Positions 18,169-27,958 of a DNA stretch of 64,000 nucleotides are shown here, piece by piece. The DNA is from Pedobacter hartonius. Lineage in GTDB: Bacteria > Bacteroidota > Bacteroidia > Sphingobacteriales > Sphingobacteriaceae. The first letter of the stretch is position 1; every line of letters starts with the position of its first letter. The stretch spans positions 1-64,000 of the forward strand of contig NZ_FNRA01000010.1 of the NCBI RefSeq assembly GCF_900107535.1. Direction: 5' to 3'. Below the pieces are notes generated by a model. It was given only the letters and a program-made list of their open reading frames with translations. It was not told where the DNA came from and made no database searches. A program made the translations under genes and the position numbers.

Positions 18169-18999
18169 TTATATCAACTCTGCTTCTTCCAGTATCTGCT
18201 GCATTTCCAGCTGTAATTTCAGGGCTTCTTCCCTTGCTTTTTCTGCAAAATCTTCGCCTTTACCGGCGTATATAATGCCCCTGGCCGAATTGACCAGCAA
18301 TCCGCAGTGGTCATTTAACCCAAATTCACAAACCTCTGCCAAACTTCCGCCCTGGGCACCCACTCCGGGCACCAGCAGGAAACTGTCCGGTGCCAGGCTC
18401 CTGATATTGGCAAATTCAGATCCCCTTGTGGCACCAACAACATACATCAGACGTTCGCTGTCTGCCCAGGTGGAGGATATCCTGATGACCTGTTCGTATA
18501 ATTTACCTTTTGGTGTCTGCAGCAATTGAAAATCATTGTGGCCTTCGTTTGAAGTTGCAGCCAGCAGGATCACCCATTTATTTTCATATTTCAGAAAAGG
18601 GCTTACAGAATCCCTGCCCATATAGGGAGCAACAGTAATGGCGTCAAAGCTCATCCCTGATTTTTCTTTATTGAAAAAGGCATCGGCATACATGGCCGAA
18701 GTGTTCCCGATATCCCCTCTTTTTGCATCGGCTATGCTAAAAATATCTTCCGGAATATAAGCCCAGGTTTTCAGCAAACTTTCCCAGCCTTTCAAACCTC
18801 CCGATTCATAAAATGCAGTGTTCGGTTTGTAGGCAACACACAGGTCTTTTGTCGCATCAATAATCTGCCTGTTGAACTCGAATACCGGATCTTCATGACT
18901 TAACAGGTGTTGCGGGATATTTTCCAGCACCGGGTCAAGTCCCACACATAAAAATGATTTTTTAGACTTTATCTGTTCAAATAGTTGCTTTTTATTCAT
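18169..18999 (-). CDS. pyrF: Orotidine 5'-phosphate decarboxylase
   Basis: The 276-residue enzyme catalyses the last step of UMP synthesis. It is the type 2 (long) OMP decarboxylase: FLCVGLDPVLENIP at the N-terminus, the catalytic DAKRGDIGNTS segment near residue 95, and the phosphate-binding LLVPGVGAQGG/NSARGIIYA end. No other pyrimidine gene is in the window. Divergent from rho, with 270 bp between the starts. Confidence 0.95.
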   Translation of the reverse strand: MNKKQLFEQIKSKKSFLCVGLDPVLENIPQHLLSHEDPVFEFNRQIIDATKDLCVAYKPNTAFYESGGLKGWESLLKTWAYIPEDIFSIADAKRGDIGNTSAMYADAFFNKEKSGMSFDAITVAPYMGRDSVSPFLKYENKWVILLAATSNEGHNDFQLLQTPKGKLYEQVIRISSTWADSERLMYVVGATRGSEFANIRSLAPDSFLLVPGVGAQGGSLAEVCEFGLNDHCGLLVNSARGIIYAGKGEDFAEKAREEALKLQLEMQQILEEAELI

Positions 19000-19269
19000 T
19001 TGGGCTTAGATTATGCGCAAATATGCCAATTTTTCTACAGGTTTTTAAAAAGCGGAATTACAATTGTTAAGTAAATTATTTCTAACATTTTCAAATTTTA
19101 CTTGGAGATTCAGTTACAAATACATACAATTGCAACATAATTCTCTAAAGTTTATCTGATCAGTCCAGAAAATCTCACAAAATTTTGTTCTATTTTTCAA
19201 ATCCTAGTTGCATTTTTTGCTCTGATATGCCGATAAATACGTTTATAAAAATTTCTCTACACCCACATA

Positions 19270-20979
19270 ATGTTTAACAAAACAGAATTAAATGAAAAGC
19301 TTACGGCTGAATTGCGTGAGCTAGCAAAATCTAAGGGGATCCTAAATGCCGACGATATGCGCAAAGCCGAACTGGTTGAAGTCATCCGCCAGATCAGCGA
19401 ACAAACTGGTGAGCCGGCCCCCATTCCAACAACTGAATCAACCATAGCCGAAATCATTACCAACGATGCAGTTAACCAGGCTCCGGTAAAACAGACAAAA
19501 GCGAAGGCTCCAAAGAGCAGCACAGCAGAAAAACCCCTGAGAAAAAGAACGCGCATCTCCAAAGATGAGCCTGAAACAGCCCCGGCTGCAAACCATAACT
19601 TTAACAGGGCTTCATTGTTTGACGGTCCGTCAGCAGAAGAACAACAGGAAGTTGTTGCCCAGCCTGAAGCAGAGACTGAAATTACAGCAGCAGCTGCTCC
19701 TCAGGCAAAAAAAGAAGAAAGCTCTCCATCCCAGCTACCTGCCAACCCAAATGCCGATCAGAAAAAAGTGAAGCCTTTGAGAGAAGACAACAGGCAGAAG
19801 AATGGCAATAACGGGAACAGCAGTAACCAGAAACAAAACGAAAACAGTTATTCTAACCTGGATTTCGACAATACGATCACCAATGAGGGTGTGCTGGAAA
19901 TCATGCCTGACGGTTACGGATTTTTAAGATCGGCCGACTATAACTACCTTTCTTCTCCTGATGATATCTACGTATCACAGTCACAGATCAAATTATTTGG
20001 TCTGAAAACCGGTGATACAGTGAAAGGAAGTATCCGCCCTCCGAAAGAAGGCGAGAAATATTTCCCTCTGGTAAGGGTAGAAACCATTAACGGCCGTCTG
20101 CCAGCCGATGTAAGGGACAGGGTTCCTTTCGACTATCTTACTCCGCTGTTCCCTACTGAAAGATTAAACCTTTTCACCGAAACAAACAACTACTCCACAC
20201 GGATCATCGATTTGTTTACGCCAATCGGTAAAGGTCAGCGTGGTTTGATCGTTGCACAGCCTAAAACCGGTAAAACCAACCTGCTGAAGGAAGTGGCAAA
20301 TGCGATCGCCAAAAATCACCCTGAAGTATACCTGATCATCCTGCTGATCGATGAGCGCCCGGAAGAGGTGACAGATATGGCAAGAAGCGTACGTGCAGAG
20401 GTCATTGCATCAACATTTGATGAGCCTGCTGAACGTCACGTAAAAATTGCCAATATTGTTCTTGAAAAAGCAAAACGCCTGGTAGAATGCGGCCATGATG
20501 TAGTGATCCTTCTGGATTCCATCACCCGTCTTGCCCGTGCATACAATACAACGGCCCCTGCTTCAGGTAAAATCCTGTCAGGTGGTGTGGATGCCAATGC
20601 CTTACATAAACCAAAACGTTTCTTCGGTGCTGCACGTAACATTGAAAGAGGCGGTTCATTAACTATCCTGGCTACTGCCTTAACAGATACAGGATCTAAA
20701 ATGGATGAAGTGATCTTTGAAGAATTCAAAGGTACAGGTAACATGGAGCTGCAGTTAGACCGTAAATTATCTAACAAACGTATCTTCCCTGCAATTGACA
20801 TTACTGCATCAAGTACACGTCGTGATGACCTGCTGCATGACAGAGATACTTTACAAAGAGTATGGATCCTGCGTAACCACCTGGCTGATATGAATGCCCA
20901 GGAAGCAATGGAGTTTGTTCAGGCCCAAATCAAGAACACAAAAACCAATGAGGAGTTCTTAATTTCCATGAACAGCTAA
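19270..20979 (+). CDS. rho: Transcription termination factor Rho
   Basis: The 569-residue hexameric RNA helicase has an N-terminal Rho_N helical domain (about 1-45), a long low-complexity, Ala/Gln/Lys/Asn-rich insertion (about 50-195), and the RNA-binding cold-shock-like domain (EGVLEIMPDGYGFLRS near 210). The ATPase motor has Walker A AQPKTGKT near 335, LLDSITRLARAYN and the ARNIERGGSLTI Q/R-loop region. The N-terminal insertion is typical of Bacteroidota Rho. The 270-bp upstream AT-rich leader may carry promoter or autoregulatory elements, but none was identified with confidence. pssA follows after 6 bp. Confidence 0.96.
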   Translation: MFNKTELNEKLTAELRELAKSKGILNADDMRKAELVEVIRQISEQTGEPAPIPTTESTIAEIITNDAVNQAPVKQTKAKAPKSSTAEKPLRKRTRISKDEPETAPAANHNFNRASLFDGPSAEEQQEVVAQPEAETEITAAAAPQAKKEESSPSQLPANPNADQKKVKPLREDNRQKNGNNGNSSNQKQNENSYSNLDFDNTITNEGVLEIMPDGYGFLRSADYNYLSSPDDIYVSQSQIKLFGLKTGDTVKGSIRPPKEGEKYFPLVRVETINGRLPADVRDRVPFDYLTPLFPTERLNLFTETNNYSTRIIDLFTPIGKGQRGLIVAQPKTGKTNLLKEVANAIAKNHPEVYLIILLIDERPEEVTDMARSVRAEVIASTFDEPAERHVKIANIVLEKAKRLVECGHDVVILLDSITRLARAYNTTAPASGKILSGGVDANALHKPKRFFGAARNIERGGSLTILATALTDTGSKMDEVIFEEFKGTGNMELQLDRKLSNKRIFPAIDITASSTRRDDLLHDRDTLQRVWILRNHLADMNAQEAMEFVQAQIKNTKTNEEFLISMNS

Positions 20980-20985
20980 TTCAAA

Positions 20986-21669
20986 ATGAAGAAACACATT
21001 CCTAATGCATTAACTTGCGCCAACCTTCTCTCGGGATGTATTGGTGTAGTTTTTGCATTTAAAGGTAATCTGGATGCAGCGGCCTACATGGTGCTGCTAT
21101 CCGGAATATTTGATTTCTTTGATGGTTTCGCAGCCCGTTTTCTGGGCGTAAAATCTGCTATTGGCAAGGAACTGGATTCCCTGGCAGATATGGTAAGTTT
21201 TGGCTTTCTGCCTGGCGTAGTCATGTTTCAGATGCTTTCGCAAAGCGATTTTGCTTCACCATACCTTCCCTACACCGGTTTCCTGATCACCATGTTCTCG
21301 GCATTGCGCCTGGCCAAATTCAACATTGATGAACGGCAGACGGAAGACTTTATCGGGCTGAACACGCCTATGAACACACTGTTTATCGTTTCTCTCCCGT
21401 TTATTCAGCGCGATTACCCGGGCTTAGCCAATTCAACGCTGTTACTGCTCGCTATCACTGTGGTCATGTGTTTCCTGCTCACCAGTGAGATCAGGATCTT
21501 CTCCCTGAAATTCGGCTCAATGGAATGGGCACAAAACAAGATCAAGTTTATCTTTTTGATCTTGTCAGCATTACTGATTGCCTTTCTGAAATTCGCGGCC
21601 ATACCTTTTGTACTGGTGTTATACATCAGCATGTCGGTTTTGCATTTCAGGCGTATCCCAAAAATATAA
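20986..21669 (+). CDS. pssA: CDP-diacylglycerol-serine O-phosphatidyltransferase
   Basis: The 227-residue membrane enzyme makes phosphatidylserine, the precursor of phosphatidylethanolamine. The CDP-alcohol phosphotransferase motif is complete (FDFFDGFAARFLG with G and two Asp following in SAIGKELDSLADMVSFG, about residues 43-75). About six hydrophobic segments. It starts 6 bp after rho and is presumably co-transcribed. It converges on the hpt gene. Confidence 0.93.
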   Translation: MKKHIPNALTCANLLSGCIGVVFAFKGNLDAAAYMVLLSGIFDFFDGFAARFLGVKSAIGKELDSLADMVSFGFLPGVVMFQMLSQSDFASPYLPYTGFLITMFSALRLAKFNIDERQTEDFIGLNTPMNTLFIVSLPFIQRDYPGLANSTLLLLAITVVMCFLLTSEIRIFSLKFGSMEWAQNKIKFIFLILSALLIAFLKFAAIPFVLVLYISMSVLHFRRIPKI

Positions 21670-21709
21670 AAAGCCTTCCTTTTACAGAAAGCTTTATTCA
21701 TCTGTTTAC

Positions 21710-21741
21710 AGCTGAACTAGAGACGTTTCTCCAGTTCAGCT
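21710..21741. terminator. Hairpin at the pssA/hpt convergence
   Basis: AGCTGAACT (21710-21718) pairs with AGTTCAGCT (21733-21741), with an inner GAGA/TCTC pairing, across the hpt stop codon. It has no strong T tract. It may help separate the convergent transcripts. Confidence 0.4.
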
Positions 21742-22094
21742 TTAGCTTCGTCCAGCTGCCTGTACAGAATTTGTGCAAAATCAGTAAATTCACGCAATGC
21801 CTGGGGCATTACCGAAAGATCTTTCTGGTCACGCGCAGTGTTCTCTATCAGCTGAAGATGTCCCCGCGCATCTTCCCTGCCTACATACGAAAGCGTAGGT
21901 TTTATCTTATGCGCATACCCGGCCGCTTTATCCCAATCACCGGCAGCGATGGACTGCTCCAGATCGGTGATATACAGAGGTGTTTGTGATTTGAACATGT
22001 CGATCATTTCGATCATAAATTCTGCGCTGTCGCCAGACATATCACGTAGATAAGATAAATCAAGAGGGCTGTTGTTTTTTTCTGCGTCAATCAT
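21717..22094 (-). CDS. Stand-alone histidine phosphotransfer (Hpt) domain protein
   Basis: The 125-residue helical protein matches an Hpt domain. The phospho-accepting His is in AAGYAHKIKPTLSYVG (about residue 65), preceded by FMIEMIDMFKSQTPLYI. Hpt proteins pass phosphoryl groups between hybrid kinases and response regulators. No kinase partner lies beside it. It starts 11 bp after folK, a conserved-looking pairing without an obvious functional link. Confidence 0.88.
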   Translation of the reverse strand: MIDAEKNNSPLDLSYLRDMSGDSAEFMIEMIDMFKSQTPLYITDLEQSIAAGDWDKAAGYAHKIKPTLSYVGREDARGHLQLIENTARDQKDLSVMPQALREFTDFAQILYRQLDEAKAELEKRL

Positions 22095-22105
22095 TTGAGA
22101 TAAAA

Positions 22106-22612
22106 CTATATAAATTTATGGAAATTTGTGACTGCTAAGTTATCTTTTAATAAGGACAATAAGCCTGTAATATTTTGCTGTAATAACGGGTGGTAAACTT
22201 CTCCGGCAATTTCAGCCAGAGGTACCAGCACAAACTTTCTTTCGTGCATTCTCGGATGCGGTACCTGAAGTGTTTCGCCATCACTGACCACCTCCTCCCC
22301 ATATAAAATAATATCAATATCAATCACCCTCGCGCCCCATTTTTCAGCCCTTATCCTGCCCAGCTCTTCTTCAATCTTCAGCGTATGGCTCAATATTTCG
22401 TGCGGTGCCATTGCAGTTTTAATGCCTATCGCAATATTCAGGAAAGAGGGCTGGTCTTCATTCCCCCAGGCGGCAGTTTCATACAGTGACGATACCGCAA
22501 CGATTTCCCCGATTTCATCCCCGCTTTTGCTGACCGCCTGTCTGATGATCGCCTCCCTGTCCCCTAAATTACTTCCAAGTAACAAATAAACTGTTTTGGT
22601 CTCTAAGTGCAT
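22106..22612 (-). CDS. folK: 2-amino-4-hydroxy-6-hydroxymethyldihydropteridine diphosphokinase
   Basis: The 168-residue enzyme transfers pyrophosphate from ATP to hydroxymethyl-dihydropterin in folate synthesis. Motifs are YLLLGSNLGDRE at the start, the WGARVIDIDIILYG signature with the two metal-binding Asp (about 95-110), and VPHPRMHERKFVLVPLAEI. Length normal. Other folate genes are absent. Divergent from sppA. Confidence 0.94.
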   Translation of the reverse strand: MHLETKTVYLLLGSNLGDREAIIRQAVSKSGDEIGEIVAVSSLYETAAWGNEDQPSFLNIAIGIKTAMAPHEILSHTLKIEEELGRIRAEKWGARVIDIDIILYGEEVVSDGETLQVPHPRMHERKFVLVPLAEIAGEVYHPLLQQNITGLLSLLKDNLAVTNFHKFI

Positions 22613-22665
22613 ATCAACCTTGATTCATTTAATATATATTTACAAATTAATAATTAATCAGCCAC

Positions 22666-24435
22666 ATGAGAGAATTTTTTAAGTATGTTTTTGCTACAGT
22701 AGTAGGTATTATTATTTCTACATTCCTTATTTTCCTGGTCTTTATTCTTCTCGTAGTGGGCGTTTTATCATCTATAGACGAGGATAAAAGTGTAAATGTA
22801 CTCAGTAACAGCGTACTTTATCTGAATCTCGACCAAAGCATAAAAGAGCGCACCCCCAATAAAACCCTGGAGAACCTCCCTATCGTTGGCTCCGGCGGAG
22901 GAAAAAGTATTGGCTTCAATGAGCTGATCAAAGCCATCAAAAGGGCCAAGACCGATGATAATATCAAATGTGTCTACCTCAATGTAAGTTCTCCCGGTGC
23001 AGGAAAAGCTACCCTGAAAGAGATCCGTGATGCCCTGATCGATTTTAAGAAAAGTAAAAAGCAGATCATTGCCTATAGTGAAGTCTATACACAGGATGCC
23101 TATTACCTGGCCTCTGTTGCAGATAAAATCTACCTGAACCCGCAGGGTGCCCTGGAGTTTAAAGGTTTCAGCTCGCAGCTTACCTTTTTTAAAGGTGCCC
23201 TGGAAAAACTGGGAGTTGAAGCACAGATCATCCGTGTAGGAAATTATAAAAGTGCTGTGGAGCCTTTTATCAATGATAAAATGAGTGATTATAACCGCAA
23301 ACAGGTGACAGCTTATCTCGGCGGTCTGTATGATACTTTCCTGGAAGGTATCTCTGCCTCCAGGAAGATCCCTAAAGACAGCCTCTTTGTCTATGCAAAT
23401 ACGTACAGGATCCAGCAGCCAAATGATGCCCTGCAATATAAAATGGTGGACGGCCTTAAATATAAGGACGAAGTTCTGGATGAATTAAAATCTTTGAGCG
23501 GTACCGAAAAGAACGAAACGCTCTCCACTGTGACGATCAACGATTATGCGGCAAACCAGAAAACTGAAAACAGCGACAGTAAAAATAAAATAGCAGTCAT
23601 TTATGCCAACGGGGAAATTACCGGCGGCGAAGGCAATGATGAATCTATCGGCTCTGAAAGGATCTCCCGTGCGATCAGAAAGGCCAGAATGGATGAAAAG
23701 ATCAAAGCGATCGTGCTCCGCGTGAACTCCGGCGGCGGAAGTGCCCTGGCTTCGGATGTGATCTGGAGAGAGATCGTGCTGAGTAAAAAAGTTAAACCCG
23801 TGATCGCCTCTTTCGGCGACGTTGCAGCTTCAGGAGGTTATTATATCGCCTGTGCCGCCGATTCCATCTTTGTACAGCCAAATACGATCACCGGATCGAT
23901 CGGCGTGTTCGGCATTATCCCCAACTTCCAAAACCTGTTCAACAATAAACTGGGCATTACCTTCGATGGGGTAAAAACCGGTCAGTATGCTGATATCATG
24001 AGTGTGAACCGCCCGCTTACCGCAGGCGAAAGGCTGATCATTCAAACGGATGTGAACCATGTGTATGACAGCTTTATCACAAGGGTAGCAGAGGGGCGGA
24101 AGAAATCCAAAGCTTATATTGACTCCATTGGTGGCGGTCATGTGTGGATCGGTACTGACGCCGTTAAAATCGGTCTGGCCGACAAGCTTGGCAGCTTCAA
24201 CGATGCCGTAGCGGCAGCCGGTAAAAAGGCCAAATTAAAGGAATACCGCGTAGTGGAATATCCGGAACAGATCAGTACGCTGAAATCCCTGCTGGATGAT
24301 GGTGCTGATAATGTAAAATTGTATTACGCAAAACAGGAATTCGGTGAGAACTTCATGTTATACCAGCAGATGAAAAAAGCGATTGTGAATGCAGGTATAC
24401 AGGCGCGGATCCCTTTTGATATTACAGTTCAATAA
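22666..24435 (+). CDS. sppA: Signal peptide peptidase SppA, 67K type
   Basis: The 589-residue, double-domain serine protease has one N-terminal membrane helix (about 8-35) and an active site facing the periplasm. It has the Ser/Lys dyad expected of the long form: Lys in RVGNYKSAVEPF (about residue 196) and Ser in GDVAASGGYYIA (about 390). It degrades cleaved signal peptides and membrane peptides. Monocistronic, closed by a very strong hairpin. Confidence 0.95.
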   Translation: MREFFKYVFATVVGIIISTFLIFLVFILLVVGVLSSIDEDKSVNVLSNSVLYLNLDQSIKERTPNKTLENLPIVGSGGGKSIGFNELIKAIKRAKTDDNIKCVYLNVSSPGAGKATLKEIRDALIDFKKSKKQIIAYSEVYTQDAYYLASVADKIYLNPQGALEFKGFSSQLTFFKGALEKLGVEAQIIRVGNYKSAVEPFINDKMSDYNRKQVTAYLGGLYDTFLEGISASRKIPKDSLFVYANTYRIQQPNDALQYKMVDGLKYKDEVLDELKSLSGTEKNETLSTVTINDYAANQKTENSDSKNKIAVIYANGEITGGEGNDESIGSERISRAIRKARMDEKIKAIVLRVNSGGGSALASDVIWREIVLSKKVKPVIASFGDVAASGGYYIACAADSIFVQPNTITGSIGVFGIIPNFQNLFNNKLGITFDGVKTGQYADIMSVNRPLTAGERLIIQTDVNHVYDSFITRVAEGRKKSKAYIDSIGGGHVWIGTDAVKIGLADKLGSFNDAVAAAGKKAKLKEYRVVEYPEQISTLKSLLDDGADNVKLYYAKQEFGENFMLYQQMKKAIVNAGIQARIPFDITVQ

Positions 24436-24460
24436 GGGCATCATACGATCCTGATGCAGG

Positions 24461-24515
24461 AGCTGCTGTTATTTTCTCACCCAGATCATCACCGGGCAAG
24501 AAAATAACAGCAGCT
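24461..24515 (+). terminator. Terminator of sppA
   Basis: A perfect 17-bp stem (24461-24477 with 24499-24515) with a 21-nt loop, followed by a T tract on the plus strand. On the minus strand no T tract follows, so it mainly ends sppA; the opposing lipoprotein gene ends just beyond. Confidence 0.9.
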
Positions 24516-24532
24516 TTTTTATAGAGAACACT

Positions 24533-25174
24533 TTACAATCTTTTCCAGTCCGGATGTACAGGCAAATAAACAGCATTTGCAGCCCGGTTTTTTACGTGTA
24601 CTGTGATCGCTGTACAAGTATCGCTTTGCACGTCAAATGCAATCCCTTCAGCAATACTGTCGTAAACACGGAGGGTATCTGTTTTATCTTTACTGTTCAG
24701 ATAAGTCTCCGTTTTTTTGAGCGAAGGATAAGCGGCCAGCAATGCCGACAGCCTGGTTCCCATACGGATGCCCTCAGCAGTTTGAAACCCCTGAGCCCCT
24801 ACTGATATTTGTTTGACCGACTTCACCACCATATTGCTGTCGCGATAAGAGGAGAAAATCACAACCGGATCCTTTTTTCCCGTCAGCGTGTCTTTGCCGT
24901 ACCAGATGCCAAGGGCACTGCCCATTGCCGCATCCCCCTCATCCGGCTTTCCCAGTAGTTTAAATACTTCCTCCATGTCCTGCCCCAGAGATATCTTACC
25001 AACCTGCTTTCCTGCAACGATCAGTTCAGAAGGGCCTGCCGTTGGTTTTTTCTTTTCTGTAAAGGTACCGCTGTCCTTAACTGTACTGTCCTGCTTTATT
25101 TTCTGATCGGTGGGCGCATGGCAGGCAGCCGTCAGGCCAAGCAGTACCGCTCCCAGATAATTTATACATTTCAT
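24533..25174 (-). CDS. Putative lipoprotein of unknown function
   Basis: From the ATG at 25174 (the frame opens at 25210) this is a 213-residue protein with a lipobox (GLTAAC) after a short hydrophobic signal. The mature part has the pattern GKISLGQDMEEVFKLLGKPDE, resembling the small alpha-beta repeat of BamE/SmpA-like periplasmic proteins, then a second similar unit (GIRMGTRLSALLAAYPSL). I do not recognise a named family. It converges on sppA and is divergent from polX. Confidence 0.75.
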   Translation of the reverse strand: MKCINYLGAVLLGLTAACHAPTDQKIKQDSTVKDSGTFTEKKKPTAGPSELIVAGKQVGKISLGQDMEEVFKLLGKPDEGDAAMGSALGIWYGKDTLTGKKDPVVIFSSYRDSNMVVKSVKQISVGAQGFQTAEGIRMGTRLSALLAAYPSLKKTETYLNSKDKTDTLRVYDSIAEGIAFDVQSDTCTAITVHVKNRAANAVYLPVHPDWKRL

Positions 25175-25252
25175 ACGCTGCAGATCCAAAAAACTATGCC
25201 ATAAATACATTGTTGGGAGAAAAACGCATCTTTTTATTTATTTTAGCGCCCA

Positions 25253-26929
25253 ATGGAAAACAAGACCATCGCCCGCAGTTTACGGCTCCTTTCTCAACTG
25301 ATGGAGTTGCATAACGAGAATCCCTTTAAGATCAAAAGTGTAGCAAATGCCGCTTTCAAGGTAGATAAGCTGCCTTTTGCCATCAGTACAAAAAGCCGGG
25401 AGGAGATTGAACAGATCGACGGACTCGGTAAAAGTACAGCCTCAAAGGTCTGGGAGTTATTGCAAACCGGAACCATGACCGATCTGCAGCAGATCCTTGC
25501 AGAGACACCTGAAGGTATCGTAGAAATGCTGTCCATTAAGGGAATAGGCCCAAAAAAGATCGTAGTGATCTGGAAAGACCTGGGCATAGAAAATATCGGT
25601 GAGCTGTATTATGCCTGCAACGAAAACCGCCTGATCGAAGCCAAAGGCTTCGGCCTGAAAACCCAGGACGAGATCAGAAAGGTAATTGAATTTAAAATGG
25701 CTGCACAGGGTAAATTCCTGTATGCACAGGCAGAAACATTAGTGGAAAACCTCTCTGCGGAACTCCTGCTGTGGTTAACCCAGACCGGGCTTGCCCCACT
25801 TTTCAGTATAGCAGGTGCCTATCGCCGTTACAATGAGATCATAGAAGAGCTGGATTTTGTTGTCGGAGCTGATGACGCAGCAGCTGTAATGGATAAACTG
25901 TACTTATTTGCCCCGCTCCCATTTGAGCAGAGCAGCAGCAACCTGTTTACCGCCATGAGCCCTTTTGGCTTAAAGATCCGGCTGCATGTATATGATAAAA
26001 CTGATTTTTACCTGAACCTGTTTAAACTTACAGGGAATGAAAAACATGTAAATTCCGTACTTCAGCTGGCAGGAAACGGGCCCTTTGCAGATGAAAACGA
26101 GATCTACTCAAAAGCAGGGCTGAATTTTGTGGAACCTGAACTTCGCGAAGGACTGAATGAAATTGAACTTGCCGCCTCGGGTACCCTGCCGCAGCTAATC
26201 ACTTATGAAGATCTGAAGGGCAGCCTGCACAACCACTCTACCTGGAGCGACGGGGTCCATACGCTTGAACAAATGGCCACCTACTGCAAAGATACCCTGA
26301 AACTCGAATACCTGGGGATATGCGACCACTCCAAATCGGCATTTTATGCCAACGGATTAAATGAGCAGCGAATTTATGCCCAGCATAAAGAAATTGAAGC
26401 CCTGAATGAAAAACTCGCTCCTTTTAAGCTATTCAAAGGCATAGAAAGTGATATCCTGAATGACGGCTCACTGGATTATAGCGATGATATCTTAAAAAGC
26501 TTCGATTTTGTTGTGGCCTCTGTACACAGCAATTTAAGGATGGATGAGGAGAAAGCCACCGCCCGCCTGATCAAAGCGATAGAAAATCCGTACACCACCA
26601 TATTGGGCCACCCTACCGGAAGGTTGCTCCTGAGCAGAAAAGGTTACCCTATAGATTATCATAAGGTGATTGATGCCTGTGCCGCCAATCAGGTGGTCAT
26701 CGAAATCAATGCCAACCCTCTGCGGTTAGACCTCGACTGGAGATACCATCGTTATGCCCTGGAAAAAGGAGTGTTGTTGTCCGTAAACCCTGACGCACAC
26801 CGTATGGAAGGTTTCAGGGATATGCATTACGGGGTATACATCGGCAGAAAAGGCGGACTGGAAGCCGCACAATGCCTCAATGCCCTCAGCCTGGCAGAGA
26901 TCACGGCGTATTTCAACACCGTAAAATAG
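25253..26929 (+). CDS. polX: PolX-family protein with PHP domain (polymerase site degenerate)
   Basis: The 558-residue protein has a helix-hairpin-helix N-terminus (about 45-125), a Pol-beta-like nucleotidyltransferase domain (about 155-310) and a C-terminal PHP phosphoesterase (about 325-555). PHP metal motifs look intact: SLHNHSTWSDG, CDHSK, GIESDIL, ASVHSN, GHPTGR and NPDAH. The polymerase motifs do not: the GS...DxD site reads GAYRRYNEIIEELDFVV, so the first Asp is Glu, and the third Asp site (usually VDL) reads KIRLH. It may therefore act mainly as a nuclease or 3'-end phosphoesterase in base excision repair. Confidence 0.92.
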   Translation: MENKTIARSLRLLSQLMELHNENPFKIKSVANAAFKVDKLPFAISTKSREEIEQIDGLGKSTASKVWELLQTGTMTDLQQILAETPEGIVEMLSIKGIGPKKIVVIWKDLGIENIGELYYACNENRLIEAKGFGLKTQDEIRKVIEFKMAAQGKFLYAQAETLVENLSAELLLWLTQTGLAPLFSIAGAYRRYNEIIEELDFVVGADDAAAVMDKLYLFAPLPFEQSSSNLFTAMSPFGLKIRLHVYDKTDFYLNLFKLTGNEKHVNSVLQLAGNGPFADENEIYSKAGLNFVEPELREGLNEIELAASGTLPQLITYEDLKGSLHNHSTWSDGVHTLEQMATYCKDTLKLEYLGICDHSKSAFYANGLNEQRIYAQHKEIEALNEKLAPFKLFKGIESDILNDGSLDYSDDILKSFDFVVASVHSNLRMDEEKATARLIKAIENPYTTILGHPTGRLLLSRKGYPIDYHKVIDACAANQVVIEINANPLRLDLDWRYHRYALEKGVLLSVNPDAHRMEGFRDMHYGVYIGRKGGLEAAQCLNALSLAEITAYFNTVK

Positions 26930-26978
26930 TAGATACTGTAAGCTCATTATACCTATATTTGAAAATTAATCCCACAGC

Positions 26979-27953
26979 ATGCTCGGAGAAAAACTATACA
27001 ATGCACATTATAACCATCCAAAACCGAATATCCTGGTTATAGGTGACCTCATGCTGGACCACTACATCTTTGGCAGCGCCTCAAGGCTTTCGCCTGAAGC
27101 ACCGGTGCCCATTGTAAACGTTAAAAACGAAAATAAGATCATCGGCGGAGCAGCAAATGTGGCCAGTAACCTCATAGACCTTGGTGCAAACGTATTCCTG
27201 GCCGGCATAACCGGCAACGATGCCTTTGGCGAAGAGATCAGGGCCATCCTGCAAGCCAAAAACATCGGTACAGACCTGATCATGAAGGACAGCTCCCGTA
27301 CCACGACAGTGAAAACCCGGGTGATCGCCTCCAATCATCAGATCGTAAGAATAGACCAGGAAGATATCCATGATATCTCAGGGGAAATTGAAGCTGCATT
27401 TTACAGTTCATTGCTTCCGTATATCGAAAAGAGCGATATCGTGATTCTCTCCGATTACAATAAAGGATTGCTTACACAAAGCCTTTCCCTGCAGCTCATC
27501 AGCGTTTGCAATGCGCTGCAGAAAAAAGTGATCGTAGATCCCAAAGGACTGGATTACACCAAATACAAGGGCGCCTTCATCATCAAGCCAAACCGCAAGG
27601 AACTGGCCGAAGCCGCCAAAACAGAAAAGATCCACCGCCAGGAAGACCTGGAATCGGCAGCCAAAGTCATATTTGGGGTTACCGAAACGGCCTACCTGAT
27701 CGTAACGCTTTCAGAAAACGGAATCGCCATCATTACACCTGAAACCTGCAAGATCATTCCTGTAGTGGCCAACCAGGTGTATGACGTTACCGGCGCCGGT
27801 GATACCGTCATCGCCACGCTGGCCTATTGCGTAGGACTGGGTTTTTCTATAGAAGAAGCCTGTACGATCGCAAATTATGCGGCTTCAATTGTGATCAAAC
27901 ATATCGGCAGTGCCACCACCACGATTGACGAAATACTAACAGCTATAAACTAA
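26979..27953 (+). CDS. rfaE1: D-glycero-beta-D-manno-heptose-7-phosphate kinase
   Basis: The 324-residue PfkB/ribokinase-fold kinase phosphorylates heptose 7-phosphate at C1 on the way to ADP-heptose. Signatures are VIGDLMLDHYIFG (about 20-33), GGAANVASNL (about 54-64) and the catalytic DVTGAGDTV near 270. It corresponds to the kinase half of HldE; the adenylyltransferase half is a separate gene at 28524. First gene of the LPS-core operon; gmhA follows after 5 bp. Confidence 0.94.
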   Translation: MLGEKLYNAHYNHPKPNILVIGDLMLDHYIFGSASRLSPEAPVPIVNVKNENKIIGGAANVASNLIDLGANVFLAGITGNDAFGEEIRAILQAKNIGTDLIMKDSSRTTTVKTRVIASNHQIVRIDQEDIHDISGEIEAAFYSSLLPYIEKSDIVILSDYNKGLLTQSLSLQLISVCNALQKKVIVDPKGLDYTKYKGAFIIKPNRKELAEAAKTEKIHRQEDLESAAKVIFGVTETAYLIVTLSENGIAIITPETCKIIPVVANQVYDVTGAGDTVIATLAYCVGLGFSIEEACTIANYAASIVIKHIGSATTTIDEILTAIN

Positions 27954-27958
27954 CATCA

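Noticed and set aside
22768..23436. A 222-codon minus-strand frame opposite sppA
   Set aside because: Antisense shadow of a well-conserved gene; no domain pattern.
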